NCBI RefSeq assembly: GCF_025971925.1
Contig: NZ_JAPDHV010000001.1
Coordinates: forward strand, 124,001 to 188,000
DNA: 64,000 nt
Source: Chryseobacterium oryctis
Lineage (GTDB): Bacteria; Bacteroidota; Bacteroidia; Flavobacteriales; Weeksellaceae
Direction: 5' to 3'
A program made the position numbers and the translations under genes. Positions 16,985 to 25,006 of the stretch are shown in pieces. Each line of letters starts with the position of its first letter. Within the stretch, counting starts at the first letter, position 1. A model generated the notes under the pieces. That model saw nothing but the letters and a program-made list of their open reading frames with translations. It had not been told where the DNA came from and ran no database searches.

Positions 16985-17488
16985 TTATAACCTTGACAAG
17001 TATCTTTCTTTAATAATATTCAAATGATGATAATTGTGTCCTACAATTAATTTGGCAATTGTTTCTGCTGAAATTTGATTTCCGTTGGCAATTCCTATAT
17101 TATTTAAAACTAACGGATGAAGTGTTTCTACCAAAATTTCTGACGATTTTCTTACCAACTTAAATTCATCAATTAAAGAAATTAAACTTCTTTCATTGGC
17201 AAAAGAATTTTTAGCATAATTCTCTTCATCAAAACCTGGTAATTCATTTTTGTCACCTCTTGCGAAAGCCAAAATTCTGTACTGAAAAACCCTTTCCGTA
17301 TCTGATAAATGCAAAAGCAATTCTTTTAAGCTCCATTTTCCTTCATCATAAGCAAAGTAAGATTGCTCTTCTGTAAGGTTTGAATAAATTTGAATGGTCT
17401 TTTCTCCTACCTTATTTAATTCTTCCAACCAATTTTCTGATGGAATTTTATCTAAATACCTCTGAACGTATTTTTGAAAATCTGACAT
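16985..17488 (-). CDS. DinB-family (YfiT-like) metal-dependent protein
   Basis: A 167-residue DinB four-helix-bundle protein. The three metal-binding histidines expected for the fold are visible: His60 in KELLLHLSDTE, and His151/His155 in GHNYHHLNIIKERYL. Members of this superfamily include thiol transferases (for mycothiol or bacillithiol) and hydrolases. The particular function here is unknown. It is 18 bp downstream of the NTF2-like gene on the same strand, so the two may be co-transcribed. Confidence 0.88.
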   Translation of the reverse strand: MSDFQKYVQRYLDKIPSENWLEELNKVGEKTIQIYSNLTEEQSYFAYDEGKWSLKELLLHLSDTERVFQYRILAFARGDKNELPGFDEENYAKNSFANERSLISLIDEFKLVRKSSEILVETLHPLVLNNIGIANGNQISAETIAKLIVGHNYHHLNIIKERYLSRL

Positions 17489-17506
17489 AATAAAAAAATT
17501 ATGAAT

Positions 17507-17986
17507 TTATAAATGATGATCGTAGCTCAGAACACGCTTCATTTTCCAAACGCCTCCATCCAAAATCCAAAGAATGGTAAATTTGGCTCTGCTACCTTTA
17601 ATCCATTTTCCGTTAGAAAGCTCTGCAAAATCATGTTCTCCTTCCTGAATAAAAGCATAAAGCACATTATTATTGTACAAAGGGTATACTTTCATACTGC
17701 CAGATACAAGTTCTCGTTTTACTTTATTTGTATTTCCACAAATATTGTTTGCAATGGAAGCTTTAAAAGCTTCTTTTCCTAAAGTAATTCCTCCTTTATC
17801 GTGATAAAATTCAAGATCATCGCTCACTATAGAATCATAATGAGAAAGATTACAATTATTAAATCCGATATCGAATATCAAACTGTCTAATTTTTTCGCA
17901 GTTTTGTATAATTCGTCGGTAATCTTCACCTGAGAATATGCAAATTGACTTAATATCAGAGTCAAAAAAAGCTGAATCTTTCTCAT
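17507..17986 (-). CDS. Exported NTF2-like protein (DUF4440)
   Basis: A 159-residue protein with a signal peptide (residues 1-18, ending FAYSQ). The mature part has the cone-shaped NTF2-like pattern of DUF4440: an N-terminal helix pair, then 'DDLEFYHDKGGITLGKEAFKASI', and three C-terminal strands ending WKMKRVLSYDHH. These proteins often bind small ligands or act as isomerase-like enzymes; the role here is unknown. It sits between the trans-sulfuration enzyme and DinB, all on the minus strand with short gaps. Confidence 0.85.
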   Translation of the reverse strand: MRKIQLFLTLILSQFAYSQVKITDELYKTAKKLDSLIFDIGFNNCNLSHYDSIVSDDLEFYHDKGGITLGKEAFKASIANNICGNTNKVKRELVSGSMKVYPLYNNNVLYAFIQEGEHDFAELSNGKWIKGSRAKFTILWILDGGVWKMKRVLSYDHHL

Positions 17987-18002
17987 TATGTTTTATATTA
18001 AA

Positions 18003-19142
18003 CTAAGAAAAAGCTTTCTCTAAATCTGCAATAAGATCTTCTGCATCTTCAATTCCAACACTTAAGCGAACTAAATCATCAGTAATTCCTAATTCTGCAC
18101 GTTTTTCAGCAGGAATAGACGCGTGAGTCATTAAAGCCGGATGATTTGCCAAAGATTCTACTCCACCCAAAGATTCTGCCAATGTGAAAACTCTTACTTT
18201 TTCTAAGAATTTAATAGCATCTTCTTTTTTACCCGATTTGAAAGTAAAAGAAACCATACCACCGAAATCTTTCATTTGAGATTTAGCCAATTCATGTTGA
18301 GGATGAGATTCTAATCCCGGATAAATAACTTTATCTACTGCAGGGTGAGACTCTAAATATTTTGCAACTGCCATTCCGTTTTCAGAATGTCTTTGAACTC
18401 TTAAAGCTAACGTTTTAATTCCTCTTAATACCAAATAAGAATCGTGAGGTCCTAAAATTCCGCCACTTGCAAACTGAATGAAATGAAGTTTTTCTCCCAA
18501 TTCCGCATCTTTTGCAATTAAAGCACCTGCTATAACATCTGAGTGACCTCCTAAATATTTCGTAGCTGAATGCATCACGATATCAGCTCCCAAATCAATT
18601 GGTCTTTGAAGATACGGAGTTGCAAAAGTATTATCTACTGCAACCAAAATATCTTTTCCTTTAGCTACTTCTACAACTGCTTTAATGTCTACCAATTTCA
18701 TCAAAGGATTTGTAGGTGTCTCTACCCAGATTAATTTAGTTTTATCAGTAATTACATCTGTAATTTTAGAAGCATCATCAAAATTCACGAACGTAAATTT
18801 TAGCTGATATTTTTCAAAAAGTCTTGTGAACATTCTGTAAGTTCCTCCATACAAATCGTCAACAGCAATTACCTCATCACCAGGATTTAATAACTTCAAA
18901 ACACAATCAATTGCAGCTAAACCAGAACCAAATGCGAGACCTCTTGCCCCGTTTTCTATACTAGCCAAAGAGTCTTCCAAAGCCTGTCTTGTTGGGTTTG
19001 CAGCTCTTGAGTATTCATAACCGGAATGTACTCCCGGGCTTTTTTGTGCGAATGTAGATGTTAAAAATACGGGAACGTTTACAGAACCAGTTGAAGATTC
19101 GTGGTGTTGTCCTCCGTGAATAACTTTTGTATTGAAATTCAT
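18003..19142 (-). CDS. Trans-sulfuration PLP enzyme (cystathionine gamma-synthase or gamma-lyase)
   Basis: A 379-residue Cys/Met-metabolism PLP enzyme. Visible motifs are YEYSRAANPTRQALE (43-57), the PLP Lys195 in SATKYLGGHSDVIAG, ETPTNPLMKLVDI (141-153) and the C-terminal 'RLSVGIEDAEDLIADLEKA'. The family catalyses cystathionine synthesis from an activated homoserine and cysteine, or the reverse gamma-cleavage to cysteine. Which of the two is run here cannot be decided from sequence alone. Its closest neighbours are unrelated, so genomic context does not help. Confidence 0.93.
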   Translation of the reverse strand: MNFNTKVIHGGQHHESSTGSVNVPVFLTSTFAQKSPGVHSGYEYSRAANPTRQALEDSLASIENGARGLAFGSGLAAIDCVLKLLNPGDEVIAVDDLYGGTYRMFTRLFEKYQLKFTFVNFDDASKITDVITDKTKLIWVETPTNPLMKLVDIKAVVEVAKGKDILVAVDNTFATPYLQRPIDLGADIVMHSATKYLGGHSDVIAGALIAKDAELGEKLHFIQFASGGILGPHDSYLVLRGIKTLALRVQRHSENGMAVAKYLESHPAVDKVIYPGLESHPQHELAKSQMKDFGGMVSFTFKSGKKEDAIKFLEKVRVFTLAESLGGVESLANHPALMTHASIPAEKRAELGITDDLVRLSVGIEDAEDLIADLEKAFS

Positions 19143-19166
19143 AACTTGTATAATTTATTAAGGGAA

Positions 19167-19868
19167 TCAATCCCAAATTTTAATTCCTAAAAATTTAAAA
19201 CATTTCTTTTTTGTATAATATCCTCTTGAAAGTGAAAGTTTCTGCCCATACTTCAAATCATACAAAATGAATAAAAGAAATATATGAAATGACTTTGCTG
19301 ATATTTTATCAGTTATGATTTCTTCTTCAATTTCTTTATTATTATTTGTATAATTAGTAGTAAGAAATTCATAAACCTCATCATTCATTATAAAAGAATA
19401 TTTCCAAAATAAATCTTTCCACGAAATTTTTCGGGTGTAATGTTGAAAATAATTTTCTTCAAATTTTAAAATCGGATACTCATTATTTTGAACATAATAA
19501 TATTCTGTAGAAATATTATTTGCTTCTGCATAGCTTTTACAATCTAAGTTTTGTATAAAATTTACAATTTCAGAAGGTGTAAAGTTCCTTTTAATATCAT
19601 ATTTCTTTTGTTTGTAAAATTCTCTATAGAAAATATAACTAACAATATCCGAATGCTTTTTTTCAAATCTCCGATTTAAGTTTCTCGTCACCAGATAACT
19701 AAGAAATAAATATATTAAAATTAAGAAAACAAAAATTAAAATTTTGTACCGTACTAGATTTAATAATACAAATAATATTACACTGATGAAAAATGAAATA
19801 ATGAAAGTAAAAAGATTAATCCTACTTTTCTTTTTCTCTAATTTTTCAAAATCATCAATAGAAAACAT
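19167..19868 (-). CDS. Two-helix membrane protein of unknown function
   Basis: A 233-residue protein of very high Lys/Asn/Phe content. Two adjacent hydrophobic helices lie at about 19-41 and 46-66, followed by a polar domain of about 165 residues with many Tyr and Phe. No recognised motif. It starts 2 bp after gldC's stop and is followed by the trans-sulfuration gene 24 bp away, so it lies inside a minus-strand run. Its base composition is more AT-rich than the neighbours. It may be strain-specific; I do not recognise a family. Confidence 0.7.
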   Translation of the reverse strand: MFSIDDFEKLEKKKSRINLFTFIISFFISVILFVLLNLVRYKILIFVFLILIYLFLSYLVTRNLNRRFEKKHSDIVSYIFYREFYKQKKYDIKRNFTPSEIVNFIQNLDCKSYAEANNISTEYYYVQNNEYPILKFEENYFQHYTRKISWKDLFWKYSFIMNDEVYEFLTTNYTNNNKEIEEEIITDKISAKSFHIFLLFILYDLKYGQKLSLSRGYYTKKKCFKFLGIKIWD

Positions 19869-19870
19869 TT

Positions 19871-20197
19871 TTACATTTTTATAGCAGATTTAATAGCAAA
19901 TTCTTCCGCCATCTGCTCCATCCATTGCGCTACGTCTTCCTCTCCTGTTGCTCTTTGATAAGTATTTCCAAGAGATATTATTATTTGGTGAATAAACATT
20001 TTCATTTGATCAACAGGCATTTCTTTTGTCCAAAGATCAATTCTTAAAGCTTCCATTGCTTTTTCATCCCAAACCGAAATCATTACTGCTTTTGTGTCTT
20101 CTTTTTCAACTCCACCATCCTGAGCATTCCAAGTTAGGGTTTCAGGAATATGGTTTTCATCAAGCTCTACATCTATCGTTATCTGAGTTTTTCTCAT
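19871..20197 (-). CDS. gldC: Gliding motility protein GldC
   Basis: A 108-residue cytoplasmic protein with the GldC pattern: MRKTQITIDVELDENHIPE at the start, then WNAQDGGV, VWDEKAMEALRIDLWT and QRATGEEDVAQWMEQMAEEFA. In Flavobacterium johnsoniae GldC increases the efficiency of gliding and is encoded next to GldB; neither has a clear biochemical function. Here gldC follows gldB on the same strand after 38 bp. Chryseobacterium-type bacteria often do not glide visibly but keep these genes, so the presence does not prove motility. Confidence 0.95.
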   Translation of the reverse strand: MRKTQITIDVELDENHIPETLTWNAQDGGVEKEDTKAVMISVWDEKAMEALRIDLWTKEMPVDQMKMFIHQIIISLGNTYQRATGEEDVAQWMEQMAEEFAIKSAIKM

Positions 20198-20235
20198 ACT
20201 TTCTATCTATTTCTAATAATTTTAAAATTTAGTCT

Positions 20236-21222
20236 TTAGTTTTCTAATTTTGGTTTGTAAGCTGATTGATTAAAAATCGTAGTAGCATCCATTTTCAGGA
20301 AATCAACCAATTTAGTATCAGATTTTTCCACAAAATATTTTCTGCAAATCTGCCACCCTGTAAAAATTCCAATTTGAGGAGAAGATTCATTATCAATTTC
20401 TGTATAAAACTTTGAAAAAGGACCAGGAGAAATAAAACGGTCTACTAATCTGTGATCATCACCAAAAATCAAATTATTTTCTACAAAATAATTCCAGATA
20501 TTAGCTTCGTTCGCAACAGCCCAGTCATATTGTTTTTGGGTATAATTTATTTTCAAATAATCCGGGAAATTGGGCAAAAATGCATCCTGAAGTATCATTA
20601 TTTTACCATTAAGAATCAACTGATCTATAAATTTTTGATGATCCGGTGAATCGGGAACTGCATTTTCTGCAAAAATCTGCGAAACTTTAGGTACTATATT
20701 CTGTGGATTCATTGATTTTTGAAAATACATTTCCAGACCTTTATAGTTTGTATTATTTTCCCCCATAAACCCTGAAACATCTATGAATAAAACGTTTTCA
20801 TTCGGATCATAGAGTATTGGATCCTGAACCATCTGCAAATACGAAGAAAACAAATAAACTTTCGGGCTTTTGAATTGCGGAAAATAATATTTTATATGCG
20901 AAAATAATTCCTGAAGCTCTTTTTGCAATTTTTGCAGGTCGATTTTAGCAATAGCTTCTTTGTAAAGCTTTACCTCACCTTCATCTATCCTTCTTCTTCC
21001 GAAATCTTCATCAGAAACAGTACCCTGGAACCAAGGAAATTTTGCTTTGAATTGCTCCAAAGAAACATTTGAATCATAAAATTCTTTTGAAATATCAGTA
21101 ATTTCAACTTTTTCTGCCGGATTCTTCACCTCTACCTTCCATTGATTCTGACTTTCTTTTTTACAAGAATTCAAACCCAATATGAAAACAAGAGAAAGTG
21201 CAATTGTTCTGAAAATCTTCAT
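20236..21222 (-). CDS. gldB: Gliding motility lipoprotein GldB
   Basis: A 328-residue lipoprotein with signal peptide and lipobox LNSC (Cys20). The mature part matches GldB: 'FKAKFPWFQGTVSDEDFGRRR' near residue 60, PQFKSPKVYLFSS and the later 'NYFVENNLIFGDDHRLVDRFISPGPFSKF'. GldB is a lipoprotein needed for gliding and associated with type IX secretion in F. johnsoniae, with an unassigned biochemical role. It is the first gene of the gldB-gldC pair. The window also encodes three proteins with T9SS sorting domains. Confidence 0.95.
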   Translation of the reverse strand: MKIFRTIALSLVFILGLNSCKKESQNQWKVEVKNPAEKVEITDISKEFYDSNVSLEQFKAKFPWFQGTVSDEDFGRRRIDEGEVKLYKEAIAKIDLQKLQKELQELFSHIKYYFPQFKSPKVYLFSSYLQMVQDPILYDPNENVLFIDVSGFMGENNTNYKGLEMYFQKSMNPQNIVPKVSQIFAENAVPDSPDHQKFIDQLILNGKIMILQDAFLPNFPDYLKINYTQKQYDWAVANEANIWNYFVENNLIFGDDHRLVDRFISPGPFSKFYTEIDNESSPQIGIFTGWQICRKYFVEKSDTKLVDFLKMDATTIFNQSAYKPKLEN

Positions 21223-21278
21223 TATTTTTACAAAAATTTTGAATCACAAAAATACGGATTATAAATACAAACATCATG

Positions 21279-21914
21279 ATGAATAAAAAAATATTTACTG
21301 TATTGTTTATCTTCTTAACATATACTTTTTACCATGCTCAGAAACTGGAATTCAAGGACAAAAACATGGAAAAAGCAGTCTTAGAAAATTTTGATTTGAA
21401 CAAAAACGGTTCTCTTGAAAAGTTTGAAGCCGAAATGATTTCAAACCTTTTTTTAGTTCAAAAGAACATCACTTCTACAGACGATCTGAATCTTTTCACA
21501 AACGCAAAAATGATTGTTCTGGATGACAATACAATTCCCCTTGCAACAGTAAAAGATTTGAAAAATCTTGCTTTATTTTCTTGTACAGGATGTAAAATTT
21601 CAACTTTCAAGGCAGAAAACCTCAAAAGTCTAGCTTCTCTATATCTTGATAATAATAGTATTGAAAACTTTTCGGTAAAACTAACTCCAAGAATTGACCA
21701 ATTAACCATATCTTTAAATAAATTAAAAACAATTGACGTAAGCTCACTTAAAAATTTGAGAAAACTGAACGTTGAGCATAACCAGCTTCAAAAATTAGAC
21801 ATTACAGGAAATCCGGACTTGCAAACCTTGAATGTAGGAGGAAATAAAATGAAAGAAACCGACATAAAAAAAGGAACAAAAAGCAATCCTACTATTTTTG
21901 GAACTGAACAATAA
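21279..21914 (+). CDS. Secreted leucine-rich-repeat protein
   Basis: A 211-residue protein (one fewer residue than the 21276 start because two ATGs are adjacent). The signal peptide is about 1-20. A loop DLNKNGSLEKFEAE (about 39-52) has the acidic spacing of an EF-hand or dockerin calcium site. From about 70 on, short leucine-rich repeats of 20-23 residues are visible (LYLDNNSI, LTISLNKLKTIDV, LRKLNVEHNQLQKLDI, LQTLNVGGNKM). No T9SS sorting domain or anchor is seen, so it is probably periplasmic or released. The role is unknown. It is followed by two acetyltransferase genes. Confidence 0.82.
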   Translation: MNKKIFTVLFIFLTYTFYHAQKLEFKDKNMEKAVLENFDLNKNGSLEKFEAEMISNLFLVQKNITSTDDLNLFTNAKMIVLDDNTIPLATVKDLKNLALFSCTGCKISTFKAENLKSLASLYLDNNSIENFSVKLTPRIDQLTISLNKLKTIDVSSLKNLRKLNVEHNQLQKLDITGNPDLQTLNVGGNKMKETDIKKGTKSNPTIFGTEQ

Positions 21915-21929
21915 TTTAACCTAGAAAAA

Positions 21930-22463
21930 ATGCAAATAGAAACCGAACGACTTATTCTTCGAAAACTTCAGGAAGATGATGCAGAGCGCATGTTCTTGCT
22001 AGATTCTAACCCTGAAGTCATGAAATATATCGGGATGCCTCCGTTAACTGACATTGATGAATCTAAAAATGTTATTAAAATGATTCAGGATCAATATGAA
22101 GCAAACGGGGTGGGAAGACTTGCTGTAATTGAAAAGTCTACCGGTTTATTAGTCGGATGGAGTGGTTTGAAATTCTTAACCCAAGAAATCAATGGGTACA
22201 AGAATGTTTATGATTTAGGTTACCGCTTTTTACCTGAAACATGGGGAAAAGGTTATGCTTCTGAATCTGCAAAAGCTTCTTTACATTATGCTTTTAATGA
22301 TTTGAAAACCGAAATAATTTATGCTCATGCACATTCTGAAAATATAGCTTCTAATCATATTTTAACCAAACTTGGCTTTGAGAAAACAAGTGAATTTATA
22401 GAACCCGATGGAGTTTGCTTCTGGTATGAACTAAAACGTGAAAAATACTTTTCTAAAAAATGA
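21930..22463 (+). CDS. GNAT-family N-acetyltransferase (RimJ/RimL-like)
   Basis: A 177-residue acetyl-CoA-dependent N-acyltransferase. It shows the RimJ/RimL style start 'ETERLILRKLQEDDAERMF', a central beta-strand with DLGYRFLPETWGKGYASE as the acetyl-CoA pyrophosphate loop (R/Q-x-x-G-x-G/A), and ASNHILTKLGFEKT at about 147-160. The acceptor may be a ribosomal protein, a peptide or a small molecule. It overlaps the next GNAT gene by 4 bp, so they are translationally coupled. Confidence 0.88.
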   Translation: MQIETERLILRKLQEDDAERMFLLDSNPEVMKYIGMPPLTDIDESKNVIKMIQDQYEANGVGRLAVIEKSTGLLVGWSGLKFLTQEINGYKNVYDLGYRFLPETWGKGYASESAKASLHYAFNDLKTEIIYAHAHSENIASNHILTKLGFEKTSEFIEPDGVCFWYELKREKYFSKK

Positions 22464-23008
22464 TAACACTAAGACAGGAAGAAGAAAAAGACCAAGAAAA
22501 GGTTATTAAAATTATCGAAGAAGCCTTTAAAACAGTAAAGGAAAGTGACCATCAGGAACATTTTTTAGTTGAAAGATTAAGAAAATCATCTTCCTTTATT
22601 CCTGAATTATCAATTGTTGCAGACTATACTGATGATGATACAAGTAAAACAGAACTTGTGGGACATATTTTATTTACAGAGATTACTATAGAAAATAACT
22701 CAGAATCTTTTGTATCATTGGCTTTAGCTCCTGTTTCGGTAAAACCAGAATATCAAAATCAAGGAATTGGCGGACATCTTATCGCTTTCGGTCATGTCAT
22801 TGCAGAGGAAATGGGTTATCAATCTGTTGTTTTAATCGGTCATGAAAAATATTACCCGAAATTTGGCTACAAAAAAGCAAGTAATTTTGGAATCAGCTTT
22901 CCATTTGAAGTTCCCGAAGAGAATGGAATGGCTCTTGAATTAAAAGAAAATGGACTAACAAGTGTGAAAGGAGTCGTAAAATATCCTAAAGAGTTTGAAA
23001 TAGAGTAA
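22460..23008 (+). CDS. GNAT-family N-acetyltransferase (YhbS-like)
   Basis: A 182-residue acetyltransferase of a different GNAT subgroup than the upstream gene. The acetyl-CoA loop is VKPEYQNQGIGGHL (about 94-107), and the sequence 'GHEKYYPKFGYKKA' at about 130-143 is typical of YhbS-like members. Its ATG overlaps the stop of the preceding gene (ATGA). The substrate is unknown. Confidence 0.87.
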   Translation: MITLRQEEEKDQEKVIKIIEEAFKTVKESDHQEHFLVERLRKSSSFIPELSIVADYTDDDTSKTELVGHILFTEITIENNSESFVSLALAPVSVKPEYQNQGIGGHLIAFGHVIAEEMGYQSVVLIGHEKYYPKFGYKKASNFGISFPFEVPEENGMALELKENGLTSVKGVVKYPKEFEIE

Positions 23009-23034
23009 AAAATAAAAAATACCACAAATAAATA

Positions 23035-23829
23035 ATGCAAACACAAAAAGTAATAGACCATATTGTAAACTGGCTAAAAGATTATGCAATAAAAGCTAAT
23101 GTAAAAGGATATGTAATTGGGGTTTCAGGAGGTGTAGACTCAGGAGTGGTTTCTACACTTTGCGCTATGACCGGACTTGATCTTTTATTATTAGAAATGC
23201 CAATTCGCCAAAAAGAAGATCAGGTAAACCGCGCCCAAGAACATATTGCAGATTTAAAAAGAAGATTTCCGAATGTACAAGCAAAAACAATAAATTTAAC
23301 TCCGGTTTTTGAGAGTTTTGAAGATACCGTGGAAGATCACGTTGAAGGAAGATGGAGCAATAATCTAGCTCTTGCCAATACCAGATCCCGTTTCAGAATG
23401 TTGACGTTATATTACTTTGGTCAGCTTAATGGTCTTTTGGTCTGTGGAACAGGAAATAAAGTAGAAGATTTTGGAATCGGTTTTTATACAAAATATGGTG
23501 ATGGAGGTGTAGATGTATCTCCAATTGCAGATCTTTACAAAACTGAAGTTTATAAATTAGCAAAAGCCCTGAATCTTATTGAAAGTATTCAAAATGCTAT
23601 TCCTACAGATGGACTTTGGGATGCAGAAAGAACCGATGAAGACCAAATTGGTGCAACTTACCCTGAACTGGAAAAAATTCAGAAAGAATATGGTACAAAA
23701 ACTGTTGACGACTATCAAGGAAGAGACAAAGAAGTTTTCCTTATCTTCGAAAGAATGAATAAAGCGGCTCAACATAAAATAAACCCAATCCCGGTTTGTG
23801 ATATTCCAGAAGAATGGAGAGAAGGATAG
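23035..23829 (+). CDS. nadE: NAD(+) synthase
   Basis: The last step of NAD biosynthesis, amidation of deamido-NAD with ATP. At 264 residues it lacks the N-terminal glutaminase domain, so it should be ammonia-dependent. The ATP pyrophosphatase loop is GVSGGVDSG (residues 29-37, Ser31-Gly-Gly-x-Asp35-Ser36), followed by LANTRSRFRM at 117-126, CGTGNKVEDFGIGF, and KYGDGGVDVSPIADLYKTEV. It begins 26 bp after the second GNAT and is followed 28 bp later by the barnase-like gene, so it probably heads or extends into the toxin-like cluster. Confidence 0.96.
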   Translation: MQTQKVIDHIVNWLKDYAIKANVKGYVIGVSGGVDSGVVSTLCAMTGLDLLLLEMPIRQKEDQVNRAQEHIADLKRRFPNVQAKTINLTPVFESFEDTVEDHVEGRWSNNLALANTRSRFRMLTLYYFGQLNGLLVCGTGNKVEDFGIGFYTKYGDGGVDVSPIADLYKTEVYKLAKALNLIESIQNAIPTDGLWDAERTDEDQIGATYPELEKIQKEYGTKTVDDYQGRDKEVFLIFERMNKAAQHKINPIPVCDIPEEWREG

Positions 23830-23857
23830 TTTCAGCGGAAATAACATTTTCAAAATT

Positions 23858-24373
23858 ATGAACAGTAAATTGAGACCCTTATTTTTTGCATGTTTAGGCC
23901 TTCTTTTCGGGATGTCTGTGATGTATGTTTATAATAATTTTACAATTGAGAGAAAAAACAATACAAAATCTTCAAAAGCAGAATACAATTCATCGAATGA
24001 AAGCAGAAATGATAAATCTGCATCACAAAATTATTCATCAAACCAATCAATTGACGATCTAACCGAAGAAAAACGAGTTATTGATTTCGTAAAACAAAAT
24101 CATAAACTACCTGATTATTATATCACAAAAAATGAAGCTAAAAGGCAAGGCTGGAATCCTTCAAAAGGAAACTTATGCGAAGTTTTGCCCGGTCGCGCAA
24201 TTGGTGGTGATAAATTCAGTAACAGAGAAGGAAAACTGCCTAAAGACGAAAAATACTTTGAAGCTGATGTAAATTATAATTGTGGAAACAGAAACGCAGA
24301 CAGAATTGTTTTTACAAAAAACGGAGATGTTTATCTTACTAAAAATCATTACAGAAGTTTTGATAAACAATAA
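23858..24373 (+). CDS. Exported barnase-type ribonuclease
   Basis: A 171-residue secreted or membrane-anchored ribonuclease. The start at 23858 gives a hydrophobic N-terminus (8-25); the longer frame overlaps nadE. A Ser/Asn-rich linker (about 30-64) precedes a barnase domain of about 107 residues. Every barnase catalytic residue has an equivalent: Lys91 (K27), Glu135 (E73), Arg145 (R83), Arg149 (R87) and His164 (H102). Long stretches match barnase, for example HKLPDYYITKNEA and GDKFSNREGKLP. Two cysteines, 107 and 142, map to barnase positions 43 and 80. A protease-like gene and a barstar homologue follow; see findings. Confidence 0.94.
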   Translation: MNSKLRPLFFACLGLLFGMSVMYVYNNFTIERKNNTKSSKAEYNSSNESRNDKSASQNYSSNQSIDDLTEEKRVIDFVKQNHKLPDYYITKNEAKRQGWNPSKGNLCEVLPGRAIGGDKFSNREGKLPKDEKYFEADVNYNCGNRNADRIVFTKNGDVYLTKNHYRSFDKQ

Positions 24374-24379
24374 ATTGTC

Positions 24380-25006
24380 ATGGCAATGACTAAAATGTTT
24401 AAAATTAATTATTTATATATTATTCTATTATTCGTTCTCTTTTTCTGTTCCGAAAAGCAACAGAAAACCGAGGAAGGAAAAGCTATTACAATATTAGTTC
24501 AGCCTTTTAAGGATTTGAATTCAGAAAGAGTTAATTTTGTAACAAAAGAAATAAAAAAGGTTTATCCTCACGTCAAAATCCTCAACCCAATAGATTTTCC
24601 TGAAAATGCTTATTACAAACCCAGAAACAGATACAGAGCGGATTCAATTATTAAATTTTTAAGTGAAAAAACTCAAAATGGTTTTGTAACGATAGGATTG
24701 ACTTCAAAAGATATAAGTGTTTCTAAAGGAAATATAAGTGATTTTGGAGTAATGGGATTAGGATACAGACCAGGAAAAGCATGTGTAGCTTCAGCTTTCA
24801 GATTGAATAAGCAAAAAACTAACGAACAGTTTTTCAAAGTTGCCATTCATGAGCTGGGTCACACACAAGGCTTGAAACATTGTCCTGAAAAAATGTGTTT
24901 CATGAGAGATGCGGAAGGAAAAAACCCAACAGATGAAGAAAAAGATTTCTGCAAAAAATGTAAATCGATTTTAATAACTAAAAATTGGAAATTTAGTTCA
25001 ATATGA
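24380..25006 (+). CDS. Archaemetzincin-like zinc protease, membrane-anchored or lipoprotein
   Basis: A 208-residue protein with the archaemetzincin (peptidase family M54) signature: HELGHTQGLKHC with His157, Glu158, His161 and the third ligand His167, then Cys168, Cys173, a conserved Met175, and CKKC (Cys191, Cys194). Residues 8-22 are hydrophobic and end FFCS, so Cys23 could be lipidated or the segment may be a simple anchor; the lipobox is weak. ATGs at 24380, 24386 and 24395 are possible starts. The gene overlaps barstar by 4 bp and follows the barnase after 6 bp. Archaemetzincin functions are poorly known. Confidence 0.87.
   Translation: MAMTKMFKINYLYIILLFVLFFCSEKQQKTEEGKAITILVQPFKDLNSERVNFVTKEIKKVYPHVKILNPIDFPENAYYKPRNRYRADSIIKFLSEKTQNGFVTIGLTSKDISVSKGNISDFGVMGLGYRPGKACVASAFRLNKQKTNEQFFKVAIHELGHTQGLKHCPEKMCFMRDAEGKNPTDEEKDFCKKCKSILITKNWKFSSI

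Noticed and set aside
23798-23857. Upstream start of the barnase gene
   Set aside because: It overlaps nadE by 32 bp and adds a polar N-terminus before the signal-like segment; the ATG at 23858 fits better.
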